Assembly (NCBI RefSeq): GCF_007667425.1
Contig: NZ_VDRC01000001.1
Location: 310,001-374,000 of the forward strand
DNA from: Microbacterium sp. 1.5R
Lineage (GTDB): Bacteria > Actinomycetota > Actinomycetes > Actinomycetales > Microbacteriaceae
Direction: 5' to 3'
DNA length: 64,000 nt
Under the pieces are notes generated by a model. The model ran no database searches, had not been told where the DNA came from, and was given only the letters and a program-made list of their open reading frames with translations. The position numbers were made by a program, and so were the translations under genes. Position 1 is the stretch's first letter, and the number at the start of each line of letters is the position of its first letter. Shown one piece after another: positions 1 to 10,585 of this stretch.

Positions 1-522
1 GCCCGGGGAAGCACGGCCGCCCCGTCTGCATGGCGCGCTTGTAGCTCGCATCGCTGCAGGTGCGGATCGGGAACGCCTTGACCATCAGGTCGATGGTCTC
101 GTGGACCGCCCAGACCTTCGGATATGGCCCGAAGTAGCGCGCGCCGGGGATCTTGCGATTTCGCGTCACGATGACGCGCGGAGCCTCGTCACCGAGGGTC
201 ACCGCCATGAAGGGATAGGACTTGTCGTCGCGATAGCGGACGTTGAAGGGCGGATCGAACTCTTTGATCCACATGTACTCGAGCTGGAGCGAGTCGACAT
301 CGGTCGGGACGACCGTCCACTCGACGGAGGCCGCGGTCGTGACCATCCGCCGGGTGCGTTCATGGAGCGTGCGCAGCGGCGCGAAGTAGTTCGACAGCCG
401 CTGTCGCAGGTTCTTGGCTTTGCCGACGTACAGCACTCGTCCGTCGGCGTCGCGGAAGCGGTACACGCCGGGATCGGTGGGGATCTCACCGGTCCTCGGC
501 TTGTACGGGAGGACATCCGCCA

Positions 523-523
<1 letters not shown>
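1..523 (-). CDS. uvrC: UvrABC system protein C (excinuclease subunit C), N-terminal part
   Basis: UvrC makes both incisions around a lesion after UvrA and UvrB load. The gene runs off the left edge, so only about the first 174 codons are present. Visible is the GIY-YIG nuclease domain: residues 18-38 contain PGVYRF and LYVGKAKNL, followed by NYF and the region that makes the 3' incision. The UVR, RNase H-like and HhH parts lie outside the window. The ATG overlaps the uvrA stop codon by one base (TGATG), so uvrC should be translationally coupled to uvrA and share its damage promoter. Identity is very likely from the GIY-YIG motif plus context. Confidence 0.95.
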
Positions 524-3411
<2,888 letters not shown>

Positions 3412-3417
3412 TGGTCA

Positions 3418-3439
3418 AGTCTACGAGGGGCCACGGACA
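3418..3439 (-). promoter_or_regulatory. uvrA promoter, RecA-independent (PafBC-like) damage type
   Basis: Read on the minus strand: TGTCCGTG (3439-3432), 8 bases, TAGACT (3423-3418), 6 bases, then the GTG of uvrA. The layout TGTC-x-GTG, N8, TAnnnT is the one described for RecA-independent, PafBC-controlled promoters in mycobacteria. The uvrB promoter aligns to it base by base over the same spacing. The assignment to PafBC is by similarity only; pafBC is not in this window. Confidence 0.7.
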
Positions 3440-3504
3440 TTGGCTCCGCCGAGGGGGTCCGCGGGCCTGGGAACCGGCCGTGACTCCGCATCCGCCCGTC
3501 GCAG

Positions 3505-3535
3505 CGTCGCCGGCATCACCGCCACGCCGGCGACG
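3505..3535 (-). terminator. Hairpin downstream of the MarR gene
   Basis: A 10-bp perfect inverted repeat (CGTCGCCGGC and its complement) with an 11-base loop lies about 65 bases past the marR stop codon. It has no clear U-tract, which is common for actinobacterial terminators. The rest of the 3412-3600 gap holds only the uvrA promoter. Confidence 0.45.
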
Positions 3536-3600
3536 AGCGGGGCAGCCGCGGCGGGTGCGATGCGGACCGGGCGAGAGGCTGGCCGCGGATCAGGTCTCCG

Positions 3601-4041
3601 TCAGGCGTCGGCCCTGCGTCCGGCGAACGGCACGAGACCGTCGCGGAGACGGGCGATGCCCGCTGCGTCCATGCCGACCGCCTTCATCACCCGACGTGGC
3701 ACGTCGAGGGCGCGCTCACGCAGGGCCTGGCCTGCGTCGGTCAGGGTGATCTCGAGCCGCCGCTCGTCCTCCGCGTTGCGGATTCGCGCGATGAGCCCGT
3801 CGGCTTCGAGGCGTTTGACCAAGGGTGAGGCACTGGCCGGCTCGAGTGCGAGGTCCGACGCGAGATCGCTCAGGGATCGCGGCGCTCGCTCCCAGAGAGC
3901 CAGCATGACCAGGTACTGCGGATGGGTGAGACCGAGGGGTTCGAGGATCGGGCGGTAGATCGCGACGACGTTGCGCGCCGCGGTGACGAGTGCGAAGCAC
4001 AGCTGGTTCTCGAGTCGCAGGAGGTCGTCGGAGGTCGCCAT
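3601..4041 (-). CDS. MarR-family transcriptional regulator
   Basis: A protein of 146 residues and typical MarR length. It has a central winged helix: [14 protein letters not shown], then the [20 protein letters not shown] helix-turn-helix and a wing with [16 protein letters not shown]. The sequence resembles the OhrR/SlyA-like branch, but no conserved redox cysteine stands out near the N-terminus beyond the one in [10 protein letters not shown]. An upstream in-frame start exists, but ATG 4041 is preferred because TATAGT ends 6 bases before it. The gene is divergent from a small zinc-ribbon gene across a 44-base gap filled with inverted repeats, so it probably represses both. The ligand is unknown; an OhrR-like peroxide sensor is possible because [10 protein letters not shown] places a Cys near residue 15. 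Confidence 0.85.
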   Translation of the reverse strand: MATSDDLLRLENQLCFALVTAARNVVAIYRPILEPLGLTHPQYLVMLALWERAPRSLSDLASDLALEPASASPLVKRLEADGLIARIRNAEDERRLEITLTDAGQALRERALDVPRRVMKAVGMDAAGIARLRDGLVPFAGRRADA

Positions 4042-4047
4042 CCCGTC

Positions 4048-4053
4048 ACTATA
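4048..4053 (-). promoter_or_regulatory. -10 hexamer of the marR gene
   Basis: TATAGT on the minus strand, 6 bases before the ATG of marR. The upstream dyads at 4061-4080 would cover its -35 region. Confidence 0.55.
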
Positions 4054-4060
4054 CAAGAAC

Positions 4061-4080
4061 ACTAATAGTTAGTACACTAA
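4061..4080. promoter_or_regulatory. Probable MarR operator (overlapping dyads)
   Basis: Three alternating half-sites ACTAA/TTAGT/ACTAA form two overlapping inverted repeats: ACTAATAGTTAGT (4061-4073) and TTAGTACACTAA (4069-4080). They sit between two divergent genes. The second dyad covers the TACACT hexamer of the plus-strand gene, and the first covers the -35 region of marR. This arrangement would let one regulator repress both directions. Binding is inferred. Confidence 0.7.
4073..4078 (+). promoter_or_regulatory. -10 hexamer of the small zinc-ribbon gene
   Basis: TACACT, 7 bases before ATG 4086, embedded in the right-hand dyad of the MarR operator. It implies a leaderless transcript. The GGA just before the ATG is too close to serve as a normal ribosome binding site. 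Confidence 0.55.
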
Positions 4081-4085
4081 GGAAC

Positions 4086-4325
4086 ATGACCTCCCCCGAT
4101 CGTCCTCCGCTCCGCGAGCGCATCCGCGCCGCCGGCGGCCTCTACTCGTGGGTGAACTTGACTCTGATCCGCTTCGCCGGGCCCGCCTCGGTCGGCCCGT
4201 ACGAGAAGACACCCCCGCCGAGTCCCGCGGAGCGCGCCGAGCGAGCGTGTCCGTTGTGCGGCGCTCCGATGAGTGCTCACGAGATCGATCGATCCGGACC
4301 GAAGACCCTGGTCCACTGCCCGTGA
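4086..4325 (+). CDS. Small zinc-ribbon-like protein of unknown function
   Basis: A 79-residue protein. The N-terminal part is basic and amphipathic (residues 1-30, with GLYSWVNLTLIRFAGPA). A proline-rich linker follows. The C-terminal half has CPLCGAPM (Cys55, Cys58), His65 and a terminal HCP (His77, Cys78), which could bind one zinc. I do not recognise a named family. It is divergent from the MarR regulator and shares its operator, so it is probably part of that regulon. The start codon is supported by TACACT 7 bases upstream. Codon use looks like that of its neighbours. Confidence 0.75.
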   Translation: MTSPDRPPLRERIRAAGGLYSWVNLTLIRFAGPASVGPYEKTPPPSPAERAERACPLCGAPMSAHEIDRSGPKTLVHCP

Positions 4326-4362
4326 CCTGAGAGCGGGGCTGCCGGCATCGATGGCCGGCGGG

Positions 4363-4695
4363 TCAGTCCCGCTGTGCGGCGTCTTCCCGCGCGACGTCCA
4401 GCCAGAACGCCAGCGCCTCGTCGTCCGCGGTCGCCTCCGGCGCCACATCCAACCAGCCGGTCCCCATGGTGCGCGGCCCCATGACCGCTGTGCTCACGCC
4501 TGGTCGCGCGATCAAGGCCGCACCGGTCTCCTCGTGGACGCGGACGAGGAGCACCCCCGCCGGTCGCACGCCGACGAGGATGTGACCGTCGACGAGGAAC
4601 GCCCGCGTGCCGAACATGCGCTTCTCCTCGACGTCCCCGCCGAGGGTCACCAGCGCCCGCACCCGGTCGGCGAGTTCTTCCCCGGCGGCATCCAT
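4363..4695 (-). CDS. TfoX/Sxy N-terminal domain protein
   Basis: A protein of 110 residues formed almost entirely by a TfoX N-terminal-type domain. The typical RMFGTRAFLVDGHILVGV block lies at about 26-43, followed by LLVRVHEETGAAL and a C-terminal helix with FWLDVAREDA. In Gammaproteobacteria TfoX/Sxy controls competence, but the stand-alone actinobacterial copies have no settled role. There are two adjacent ATGs (4698 and 4695); the second has the better distance to the GGGGA upstream. It lies 17 bases after the uvrB stop on the same strand and probably rides on the uvrB transcript. Confidence 0.8.
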   Translation of the reverse strand: MDAAGEELADRVRALVTLGGDVEEKRMFGTRAFLVDGHILVGVRPAGVLLVRVHEETGAALIARPGVSTAVMGPRTMGTGWLDVAPEATADDEALAFWLDVAREDAAQRD

Positions 4696-4711
4696 CATGC
4701 TGTCCCCACGG

Positions 4712-6784
4712 TCACGCGTGCCCGGCGCGCTCCATCGCGCGCAGTTCCTTCTTCAGATCCTGTACTTCGTCGCGCAGTCGCCCCGCGAGCTCGAACTTGA
4801 GTTCGGCTGCTGCCGCGAGCATCTGGTTGGAGAGATCCTCGATCGTGGACTCGAGCTGCTGAGCGCCCTCTGCCGCGATGCCGGTCCGACGCAGATTTGG
4901 CGTCGGGGACTTGCCCTTGCCCGACGCCTTGCCGCGTCCGGCGAGCATGTCGGCCGTATCAGCTCCCTCGCGGGCGAGGACCTCGGTGATGTCGGCGATG
5001 CGCTTGCGGAGAGGCTGAGGATCGATGTCGTGTTCCTTGTTGTAGGCGATCTGCTTGTCCCGGCGACGGTCGGTCTCCTCGATCGCCTTGGCCATCGAAT
5101 CGGTGATCTTGTCGGCGTACATATGGACCTCGCCCGACACGTTTCGCGCGGCACGCCCGATGGTCTGGATGAGTGACGTGCCCGACCGCAGGAAGCCCTC
5201 CTTGTCGGCGTCGAGGATCGAGACGAGGGACACCTCCGGCAGGTCGAGTCCCTCGCGGAGGAGGTTGATGCCGACGAGGACGTCGTACACACCGGCGCGC
5301 AATTCACTGAGGAGTTCGACGCGACGAAGCGTATCGACGTCGGAGTGCAGGTAGCGCACCCGCACGCCGTGCTCGCCGAGGAAGTCGGTGAGTTCCTCCG
5401 ACATCTTCTTCGTCAGCGTCGTGACGAGGACGCGCTCGTCGCGCTCGACGCGCAGCCGGATCTCCTCGAGGAGATCGTCGATCTGCCCCTTCGACGGCTT
5501 GACGACGATGTGCGGGTCGACGAGGCCCGTCGGGCGGATGATCTGCTCCACCACACCGTCGGCGATGCCCATCTCGTACTTGCCGGGGGTGGCCGAGAGG
5601 TACACGGTCTGCCCCACGCGGTTCTTGAATTCATCCCAGCGCAGCGGCCGATTGTCCATCGCGCTCGGGAGCCGGAACCCGTGGTCGACGAGCGTGCGCT
5701 TGCGTGACGCGTCACCCTCGTACATCGCCCCGATCTGCGGAACGGTGACATGCGACTCGTCGATCACGAGCAGGAAGTCGTCGGGGAAGAAGTCCAGCAG
5801 GGTGTGCGGCGGCTCGCCCGGCATCCGTCCGTCCATGTGGCGCGAGTAGTTCTCGATGCCCGAGCAGAAGCCCAGCTGCTGCAGCATCTCGAGGTCGAAT
5901 GTCGTCCGCATGCGAAGTCGCTGGGCCTCGAGCAGCTTGCCCTGTCTCTCGAACTCCGCCAGACGCTCCTCGAGCTCGTGTTCGATCGTGCCGATGGAGC
6001 GCTGGATCACGTCCGTGCCGGCGACGTAGTGCGACGCGGGGAAGATCGGCACGGAGTCCATCTTCTCGATCACCTCGCCCGTCAGCGGGTGCAGGGAATA
6101 CAGGGCCTCGATCTCGTCGCCGAACAGCTCGATGCGGATGGCGTGCTCCTCGTAGACCGGGATGATCTCGATGGTGTCGCCGCGCACGCGGAAGTTGCCC
6201 CGCGAGAAGTCGACGTCGTTCCGGTTGTACTGCATCGCGATGAACTGGCGGATGAGGGCATCGCGGTCATACCGCTCCCCCACCTGCAGCGCGACCATGG
6301 CGCGCAGGTACTCCTCCGGAGCCCCGAGTCCGTAGATGCAGGACACGGTCGACACGACGACCACGTCGCGTCTGCTCAGCAGCGAATTCGTCGTCGAGTG
6401 GCGGAGGCGCTCGACCTCGGCGTTGATCGACGAGTCCTTCTCGATGAAGGTGTCGGTCTGCGGGACGTACGCCTCGGGCTGGTAGTAGTCGTAGTACGAG
6501 ACGAAGTATTCGACGGCGTTGTTCGGCATGAGCTCGCGGAACTCGTTCGCCAGCTGCGCCGCGAGGGTCTTGTTGTGGGCGAGGACGAGCGTCGGGCGCT
6601 GCACCTGCTCGACGAGCCACGCCGTCGTCGCCGACTTGCCGGTACCGGTGGCGCCGAGCAGCACGATGTCGGTCTCGCCGGCGTTGATGCGCGAGGCGAG
6701 CTCGGCGATCGCCTGAGGCTGATCGCCGGCCGGGGCGTACTCGCTGATGACCTCGAACGGTCGGACGCTGCGGGTGGTCTGCAT
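4712..6784 (-). CDS. uvrB: Excinuclease ABC subunit B
   Basis: UvrB is the damage-verifying helicase-like subunit that receives DNA from UvrA and recruits UvrC. It has 690 residues and the expected layout: Walker A GATGTGKS at 44-51, the beta-hairpin [10 protein letters not shown] that clamps DNA, Walker B with DESH near 338, SATP in motif III, the helicase C-terminal half, and a UVR motif for UvrC contact at about 650-685. The ATG is 6 bases after a TACGCT hexamer that is part of a damage-type promoter shared with uvrA. A TfoX-domain gene follows 17 bases downstream. Confidence 0.98.
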   Translation of the reverse strand: MQTTRSVRPFEVISEYAPAGDQPQAIAELASRINAGETDIVLLGATGTGKSATTAWLVEQVQRPTLVLAHNKTLAAQLANEFRELMPNNAVEYFVSYYDYYQPEAYVPQTDTFIEKDSSINAEVERLRHSTTNSLLSRRDVVVVSTVSCIYGLGAPEEYLRAMVALQVGERYDRDALIRQFIAMQYNRNDVDFSRGNFRVRGDTIEIIPVYEEHAIRIELFGDEIEALYSLHPLTGEVIEKMDSVPIFPASHYVAGTDVIQRSIGTIEHELEERLAEFERQGKLLEAQRLRMRTTFDLEMLQQLGFCSGIENYSRHMDGRMPGEPPHTLLDFFPDDFLLVIDESHVTVPQIGAMYEGDASRKRTLVDHGFRLPSAMDNRPLRWDEFKNRVGQTVYLSATPGKYEMGIADGVVEQIIRPTGLVDPHIVVKPSKGQIDDLLEEIRLRVERDERVLVTTLTKKMSEELTDFLGEHGVRVRYLHSDVDTLRRVELLSELRAGVYDVLVGINLLREGLDLPEVSLVSILDADKEGFLRSGTSLIQTIGRAARNVSGEVHMYADKITDSMAKAIEETDRRRDKQIAYNKEHDIDPQPLRKRIADITEVLAREGADTADMLAGRGKASGKGKSPTPNLRRTGIAAEGAQQLESTIEDLSNQMLAAAAELKFELAGRLRDEVQDLKKELRAMERAGHA

Positions 6785-6790
6785 ACTTCA

Positions 6791-6812
6791 AGCGTAGGCG
6801 GGGCCACCGACA
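6791..6812 (-). promoter_or_regulatory. uvrB promoter, RecA-independent (PafBC-like) damage type
   Basis: Read on the minus strand: TGTCGGTG (6812-6805), 8 bases, TACGCT (6796-6791), 6 bases, then the ATG. It matches the uvrA promoter closely, including ATGTC upstream, GTGGCCCC through the spacer and CTTGA after the hexamer. TGTCGGTG agrees fully with the mycobacterial RecA-independent motif TGTCRGTG. Confidence 0.8.
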
Positions 6813-6833
6813 TCGGGGTCGCCGCTGTCGAGC

Positions 6834-6870
6834 CGACCTCTCGCGGTCAACCGACGCCCTCGAGAGGTCG
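6834..6870 (-). terminator. Hairpin at the end of the MFS gene
   Basis: A 10-bp perfect inverted repeat, CGACCTCTCG and its complement, with a 17-base loop. It includes the stop codon region of the MFS gene and lies just before the uvrB promoter. It may end the coaE-MFS transcript and keep it out of uvrB. Confidence 0.45.
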
Positions 6871-8076
6871 TGCGCCGGGCGTGCCCCGCAGCGCTGCAGA
6901 CGCGAGGGCGGCGGCGACCGCGCAGAGCGCGACGACGGCGATGACGAACCACGTCCAATCGAGCGATCCGAAGACGATGCCGAGAGCCCACCCGAACAGG
7001 CTCGAGCCGGCGTAATAGCCGAAGTAGTACAGCGACGAGGCCTGCGCCCGGGTCGTCGGACCGGCCGCGACAGGCGCCCAGCCCGACGCGACGGCGTGCG
7101 CCGCGAAGAAGCCGGCGGTGAACAGCAGGAGACCGATCAGGACGACCGACGCGACAGCCGCCAGCATCGTCAGAGCGCCCACCGCCATCAGCGCCGTCGC
7201 GCAGAGCAGCACCGGATACCGTCCGATCCGCGAAGCCGTCGTTCCCGCCCACGGCGACGAGAAGGTGCCGGCCAGATAAGCGAGGAACAGCAGCGTCACG
7301 AGCCACGCGGGCAGCGCGAACGGAGGCGCAGCGAGGTGGAACCCCAGATAGTTGTACACCGCCACGAACGCGCCCATGAGCAGGAATCCCTGCGCATACA
7401 GTGCGAGCTGCGCCCGTGAGCGCAGGGGCGTGACCAGCCGAGCCAGGATGCCCGTCCTCTCCCCGCCGGGGCGAAGACGTCCCGGCACGAACCCCTGCGC
7501 TCTCGGCGTGAGCCAGAGGAAGAGGACGGCGGCCACGACGCAGACGCCGGCGACGACCCACATCCCCGCTCGCCATCCCGCCAGCTCGCCGACGATCCCC
7601 GACAGCACTCGTCCGAGCAGTCCGCCCACCGTCGTGCCTGCGATGTAGCTGCCTGCTGCCGCCGCCGCGCTGCGCGCCGTGACCTCCTCGCTCAGGAACG
7701 CCAGGGCGACCGCGGGGATCGCACCCAGCGCGATGCCCTCGAGCAGCCGCAGGAGGAGCAGCATCTCGAGGGCGGAGCTCAGCGGGGCGAGCAGTCCGAA
7801 GACCGTCGCCGCGATCACGCCGATCGCCATGGCCTGCACCCGTCCGATGCGGTCGGCGACGAGCGACCACGGGATCACCGCTGCGGCGAGTCCCAGCGTC
7901 GCCGCCGACACCGTGAGCGCCGCGGTCGCCGGCGAGACGACGAGGTCGGCCGCCAGTTGCGGGAGCACGGCCTGCGGTGAGTACAGCTGGGCGAAGGTGG
8001 CGATCCCCGCGAAGAACAGTCCGACGATCAGTCGGCGGTAAGGGGACGAGCCTGGCGCGTGACCGGTGAAGCTCAC
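6847..8076 (-). CDS. MFS transporter (YnfM-like)
   Basis: An inner-membrane major facilitator of 409 residues with about twelve hydrophobic helices. An MFS motif A-like loop (LVADRIGRVQAM) lies between helices 2 and 3, and a corresponding WAGTTASRIGRYPVLL lies in the second half. The overall pattern, with QLYSPQAVLPQLAADL near the N-terminus and the YYFGYYAGSSLFGW block, is like the YnfM/arabinose-efflux type. The substrate cannot be told. It begins with GTG inside the coaE stop codon (GTGA overlap), so it is translationally coupled to coaE. Confidence 0.88.
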   Translation of the reverse strand: MSFTGHAPGSSPYRRLIVGLFFAGIATFAQLYSPQAVLPQLAADLVVSPATAALTVSAATLGLAAAVIPWSLVADRIGRVQAMAIGVIAATVFGLLAPLSSALEMLLLLRLLEGIALGAIPAVALAFLSEEVTARSAAAAAGSYIAGTTVGGLLGRVLSGIVGELAGWRAGMWVVAGVCVVAAVLFLWLTPRAQGFVPGRLRPGGERTGILARLVTPLRSRAQLALYAQGFLLMGAFVAVYNYLGFHLAAPPFALPAWLVTLLFLAYLAGTFSSPWAGTTASRIGRYPVLLCATALMAVGALTMLAAVASVVLIGLLLFTAGFFAAHAVASGWAPVAAGPTTRAQASSLYYFGYYAGSSLFGWALGIVFGSLDWTWFVIAVVALCAVAAALASAALRGTPGARPLEGVG

Positions 8077-8672
8077 CGCGCCAGGATCCGCTGCCAGAGA
8101 GCATCCGTCTGGGCGACGGTCTCGTCCAGTGTGCCGGAGGTGTCGATCACCTCGTCGGCGATCGCGAGCCGCCGCTCATCCGACACCTGGGCATGGATCC
8201 GGTCCTGCGCCGCCGCGCGCTCCATCCCGCGGAGTTCGACGAGTCGTTCGAGACGGATGTCGGCGGGGGCATGCGCCACGACGATCAGGTCCCAGGGGTC
8301 GTCGACGCGAGCCTCGACGAGGAGCGGCACGTCGTACACGACGACCGAGTCGGGGTCGTCCGAGGATGCCGCGTCGAATCGCCTCTGCGACTCCGCGCGG
8401 ACGGCCGGATGCACGATCGCGTTCAGTCGCGCGAGCAGATCGGCGTCCGCGAAGACCCGCGCACCGAGAACCGCCCTGTCGAGCGAACCGTCGGGGGCGA
8501 TGACCTCGGCTCCGAAGACCTCGGCGATCTCCGTCAGCACGGGGCTGCCCGGCGCCTGCACGTCGCGGACGATCTGGTCCGCATCGACGATCGTCGCGCC
8601 GTGCTCCGCGAGCCTGCGGGCGATGGTCGACTTGCCAGAGGCGATGCCGCCGGTCAGCGCGATGAGAGGCAT
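8073..8672 (-). CDS. coaE: Dephospho-CoA kinase
   Basis: CoaE phosphorylates the 3'-OH of dephospho-CoA in the last step of coenzyme A synthesis. The 199 residues fit the family. The P-loop GGIASGKS lies at 8-15, followed by DADQIVRD, the substrate-binding VVYDVPLLVE segment, and a lid with RLERLVELRGM. TAGACT ends 6 bases before the ATG, so it has its own likely leaderless promoter, although it also lies just 30 bases after the six-gene sulfur operon. The MFS gene overlaps its stop codon by 4 bases. In many actinobacteria coaE directly follows rpsA; here the sulfur operon lies between them. Confidence 0.97.
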   Translation of the reverse strand: MPLIALTGGIASGKSTIARRLAEHGATIVDADQIVRDVQAPGSPVLTEIAEVFGAEVIAPDGSLDRAVLGARVFADADLLARLNAIVHPAVRAESQRRFDAASSDDPDSVVVYDVPLLVEARVDDPWDLIVVAHAPADIRLERLVELRGMERAAAQDRIHAQVSDERRLAIADEVIDTSGTLDETVAQTDALWQRILAR

Positions 8673-8678
8673 GCCGCC

Positions 8679-8684
8679 AGTCTA
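8679..8684 (-). promoter_or_regulatory. -10 hexamer of coaE
   Basis: TAGACT on the minus strand, 6 bases before the coaE ATG. It gives coaE-MFS a promoter separate from the upstream sulfur operon. No convincing -35 was seen. Confidence 0.55.
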
Positions 8685-8702
8685 GGCTTCGCGCGTCGAG
8701 AC

Positions 8703-9284
8703 TCAGCGCGCCAGCAGCTGCCGTCGCGAGCTGATCACTCCGGTGTCGAAGCCGGCGAGGTGGAGTCCGCCGTGGAACCGCGCGTGCTCGATCTTGACGC
8801 ACCGATCCATCACGACGGACAGACCGGCGCCCTGGGCGAGCGCCGCGGCATCCTCGTTCCACGATCCGAGCTGCAGCCACAGCGCCTTCGCGCCGACATC
8901 GATCGCCTCCTGGGCGACGCCGGGGAGGTCCTCATGGCGTCGGAAGACGTCGACGAGGTCGGGCACGACCGGCAGGTCGGCGAGCGACGCGTACACCGGC
9001 TGCCCGAGGATCTCCTTCTCACGCGGATTCACCAGATACACGTCGTACGGCGTGCTCGACAGGAGGTAGGTCGCGACGAAGTACGACGCGCGGGCGGGGT
9101 TGTTCGACGCGCCGACGATCGCGATGGACTTGGTACGACGGAGGATGGTGAACCGCTCCTGCTGCCCGGGGCCGACCCATGTGTGCCCGGTGGACTCGGA
9201 TACGGTGCCGGGCAGTGCGCAGGCCGCGGCATCCTGCGGCGTCGGGACGGCGCAGCTGTCGCCCGCCGAGGTGGTATCGCTCAT
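8703..9284 (-). CDS. CoA-binding domain protein (YccU-like)
   Basis: A protein of 193 residues with a Rossmann-type CoA-binding domain: SIAIVGASNNPARASYFVA at about 53-71, VYLVNPREKEILGQPVY, and VDVFRRHEDLPGVAQEAIDVGAKALWLQLG. The end has VVMDRCVKIEH, a pattern seen in the family. The real function of these proteins is unknown, although relatives bind CoA. It is the last of six genes that each overlap by 4 bases: its ATG overlaps the metY stop codon. Homologues are often found next to O-acetylhomoserine sulfhydrylase genes in related bacteria, which suggests a role in sulfur amino acid metabolism. Confidence 0.88.
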   Translation of the reverse strand: MSDTTSAGDSCAVPTPQDAAACALPGTVSESTGHTWVGPGQQERFTILRRTKSIAIVGASNNPARASYFVATYLLSSTPYDVYLVNPREKEILGQPVYASLADLPVVPDLVDVFRRHEDLPGVAQEAIDVGAKALWLQLGSWNEDAAALAQGAGLSVVMDRCVKIEHARFHGGLHLAGFDTGVISSRRQLLAR

Positions 9285-10585
9285 CGGTTCTCCCCCGTCG
9301 CGGTGGTCAGGGCCTGATCCAGGTCCCAGATGATGTCCTCGGCGTCTTCGAGACCGACCGAGATGCGGATGAGGTCCGAGCGTACGCCCGCTCCGACCAG
9401 TTGCTCGTCGGAGAGCTGCCTGTGCGTGGTCGATGCCGGGTGGATGACGAGGGTTCGCGCGTCTCCGATGTTCGCGAGGTGCGAAGCGAGCTGCAGGTTC
9501 TCGATGAGCTTCTCCCCCGCCGCTCGTCCGTCGTCGGATTTCACTCCGAAGGCGAACACCGACCCGGGGCCGAGCGGCAGGTACTTGGCCGCGCGCTCGT
9601 GGTGCGGGTGGCCCTCCAGCCCCGCCCAGGTGACGTAGGCGACCCGCGGGTCCGCAGCGAGCCATTCCGCGACGACGCGTGCGTTCGCGAGATGCCCGTC
9701 GATGCGCTGCGGCAGGGTCTCGATTCCCTGGAGCAGGTTGAACGCCGACTGCGGGCTCAGTGCAGGACCGATGTCGCGCAGCTGCTCCGTGCGCAGCTTG
9801 GTGAGGAACCCGTATTCGCCGAAGTTGTCCCACCACTTGATGCCGCCGTAGGACGCGACGGGTTCGGTCATCTCGGGGAAGCGACCGTTGCCCCAGTCGA
9901 AGGTGCCCTTCTCGATGACGATCCCACCGAGGGTCGTTCCGTGACCGCCCAGGAACTTGGTGACGGAGTGGATGACGATGTCCGCGCCGTGCTCGAGCGG
10001 GCGAGCGAGGTAGGGCGTCGCGAGCGTCGCGTCGACCACGAGCGGGACGCCCGCCGCGTGCGCGACCTCGGCGAGGCCCTCGATGTCGGCGATCTCGCCG
10101 GAGGGATTGCCGATCATCTCGACGTAGACGACCTTGGTCTCTGGTCGGATGGCCGCCGCGTAATCCGCCGGATCGGTCGATGCCACGAACGTGGTCTCGA
10201 CACCGAACCGCCGCAGCGTCACGTCCAGCTGCGTCACGGTGCCGCCGTACAGCTGGGCGGCCGCGACGACGTGGTCGCCGGCCCCCACGAGTGCGGCGAA
10301 CGTGATGAACTCGGCGCTCATGCCGGATGCCGTCGCCACAGCGCCGATCCCGCCCTCGAGCGACGCGAGTCGCTCCTCCAGTGCGGCGACCGTCGGGTTG
10401 CCGATACGGGAGTAGATGTTCCCGTACTTCTGCAGTGCGAAGAGGTTGCCGGCATCGGCCGCGTCGTCGAAGACGAACGACGTGGTCTGGTAGATCGGCA
10501 CCGCGCGGGCGCCGGTCGACGCGTCTGGCGTGCCCCCGGCGTGCAGCGCTCTGGTGCGGAATCCGAAGCGGTGTTCTTCCGTCAT
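9281..10585 (-). CDS. metY: O-acetylhomoserine sulfhydrylase (PLP enzyme)
   Basis: The enzyme joins O-acetyl-L-homoserine with sulfide, or methanethiol, to give homocysteine (or methionine) and acetate. It has 434 residues, as expected for MetY and longer than cystathionine synthases. The PLP lysine is Lys210 in HSVTKFLGGHGTT; TASGMSAE (86-93) and the YSRIGNPT block (58-65) bind cofactor and substrate. The C-terminus has the QLSDEQLVGAG and RISVGLEDAEDI motifs. The ATG overlaps the acs stop codon by 4 bases and its stop overlaps the next start by 4 bases. No MetX (homoserine acetyltransferase) is in the window. Confidence 0.95.
   Translation of the reverse strand: MTEEHRFGFRTRALHAGGTPDASTGARAVPIYQTTSFVFDDAADAGNLFALQKYGNIYSRIGNPTVAALEERLASLEGGIGAVATASGMSAEFITFAALVGAGDHVVAAAQLYGGTVTQLDVTLRRFGVETTFVASTDPADYAAAIRPETKVVYVEMIGNPSGEIADIEGLAEVAHAAGVPLVVDATLATPYLARPLEHGADIVIHSVTKFLGGHGTTLGGIVIEKGTFDWGNGRFPEMTEPVASYGGIKWWDNFGEYGFLTKLRTEQLRDIGPALSPQSAFNLLQGIETLPQRIDGHLANARVVAEWLAADPRVAYVTWAGLEGHPHHERAAKYLPLGPGSVFAFGVKSDDGRAAGEKLIENLQLASHLANIGDARTLVIHPASTTHRQLSDEQLVGAGVRSDLIRISVGLEDAEDIIWDLDQALTTATGENR

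Noticed and set aside
3412..6846. LexA/SOS box upstream of uvrA or uvrB
   Set aside because: No TCGAAC-N4-GTTCGA-like palindrome was found in either promoter; the RecA-independent motif explains them better.
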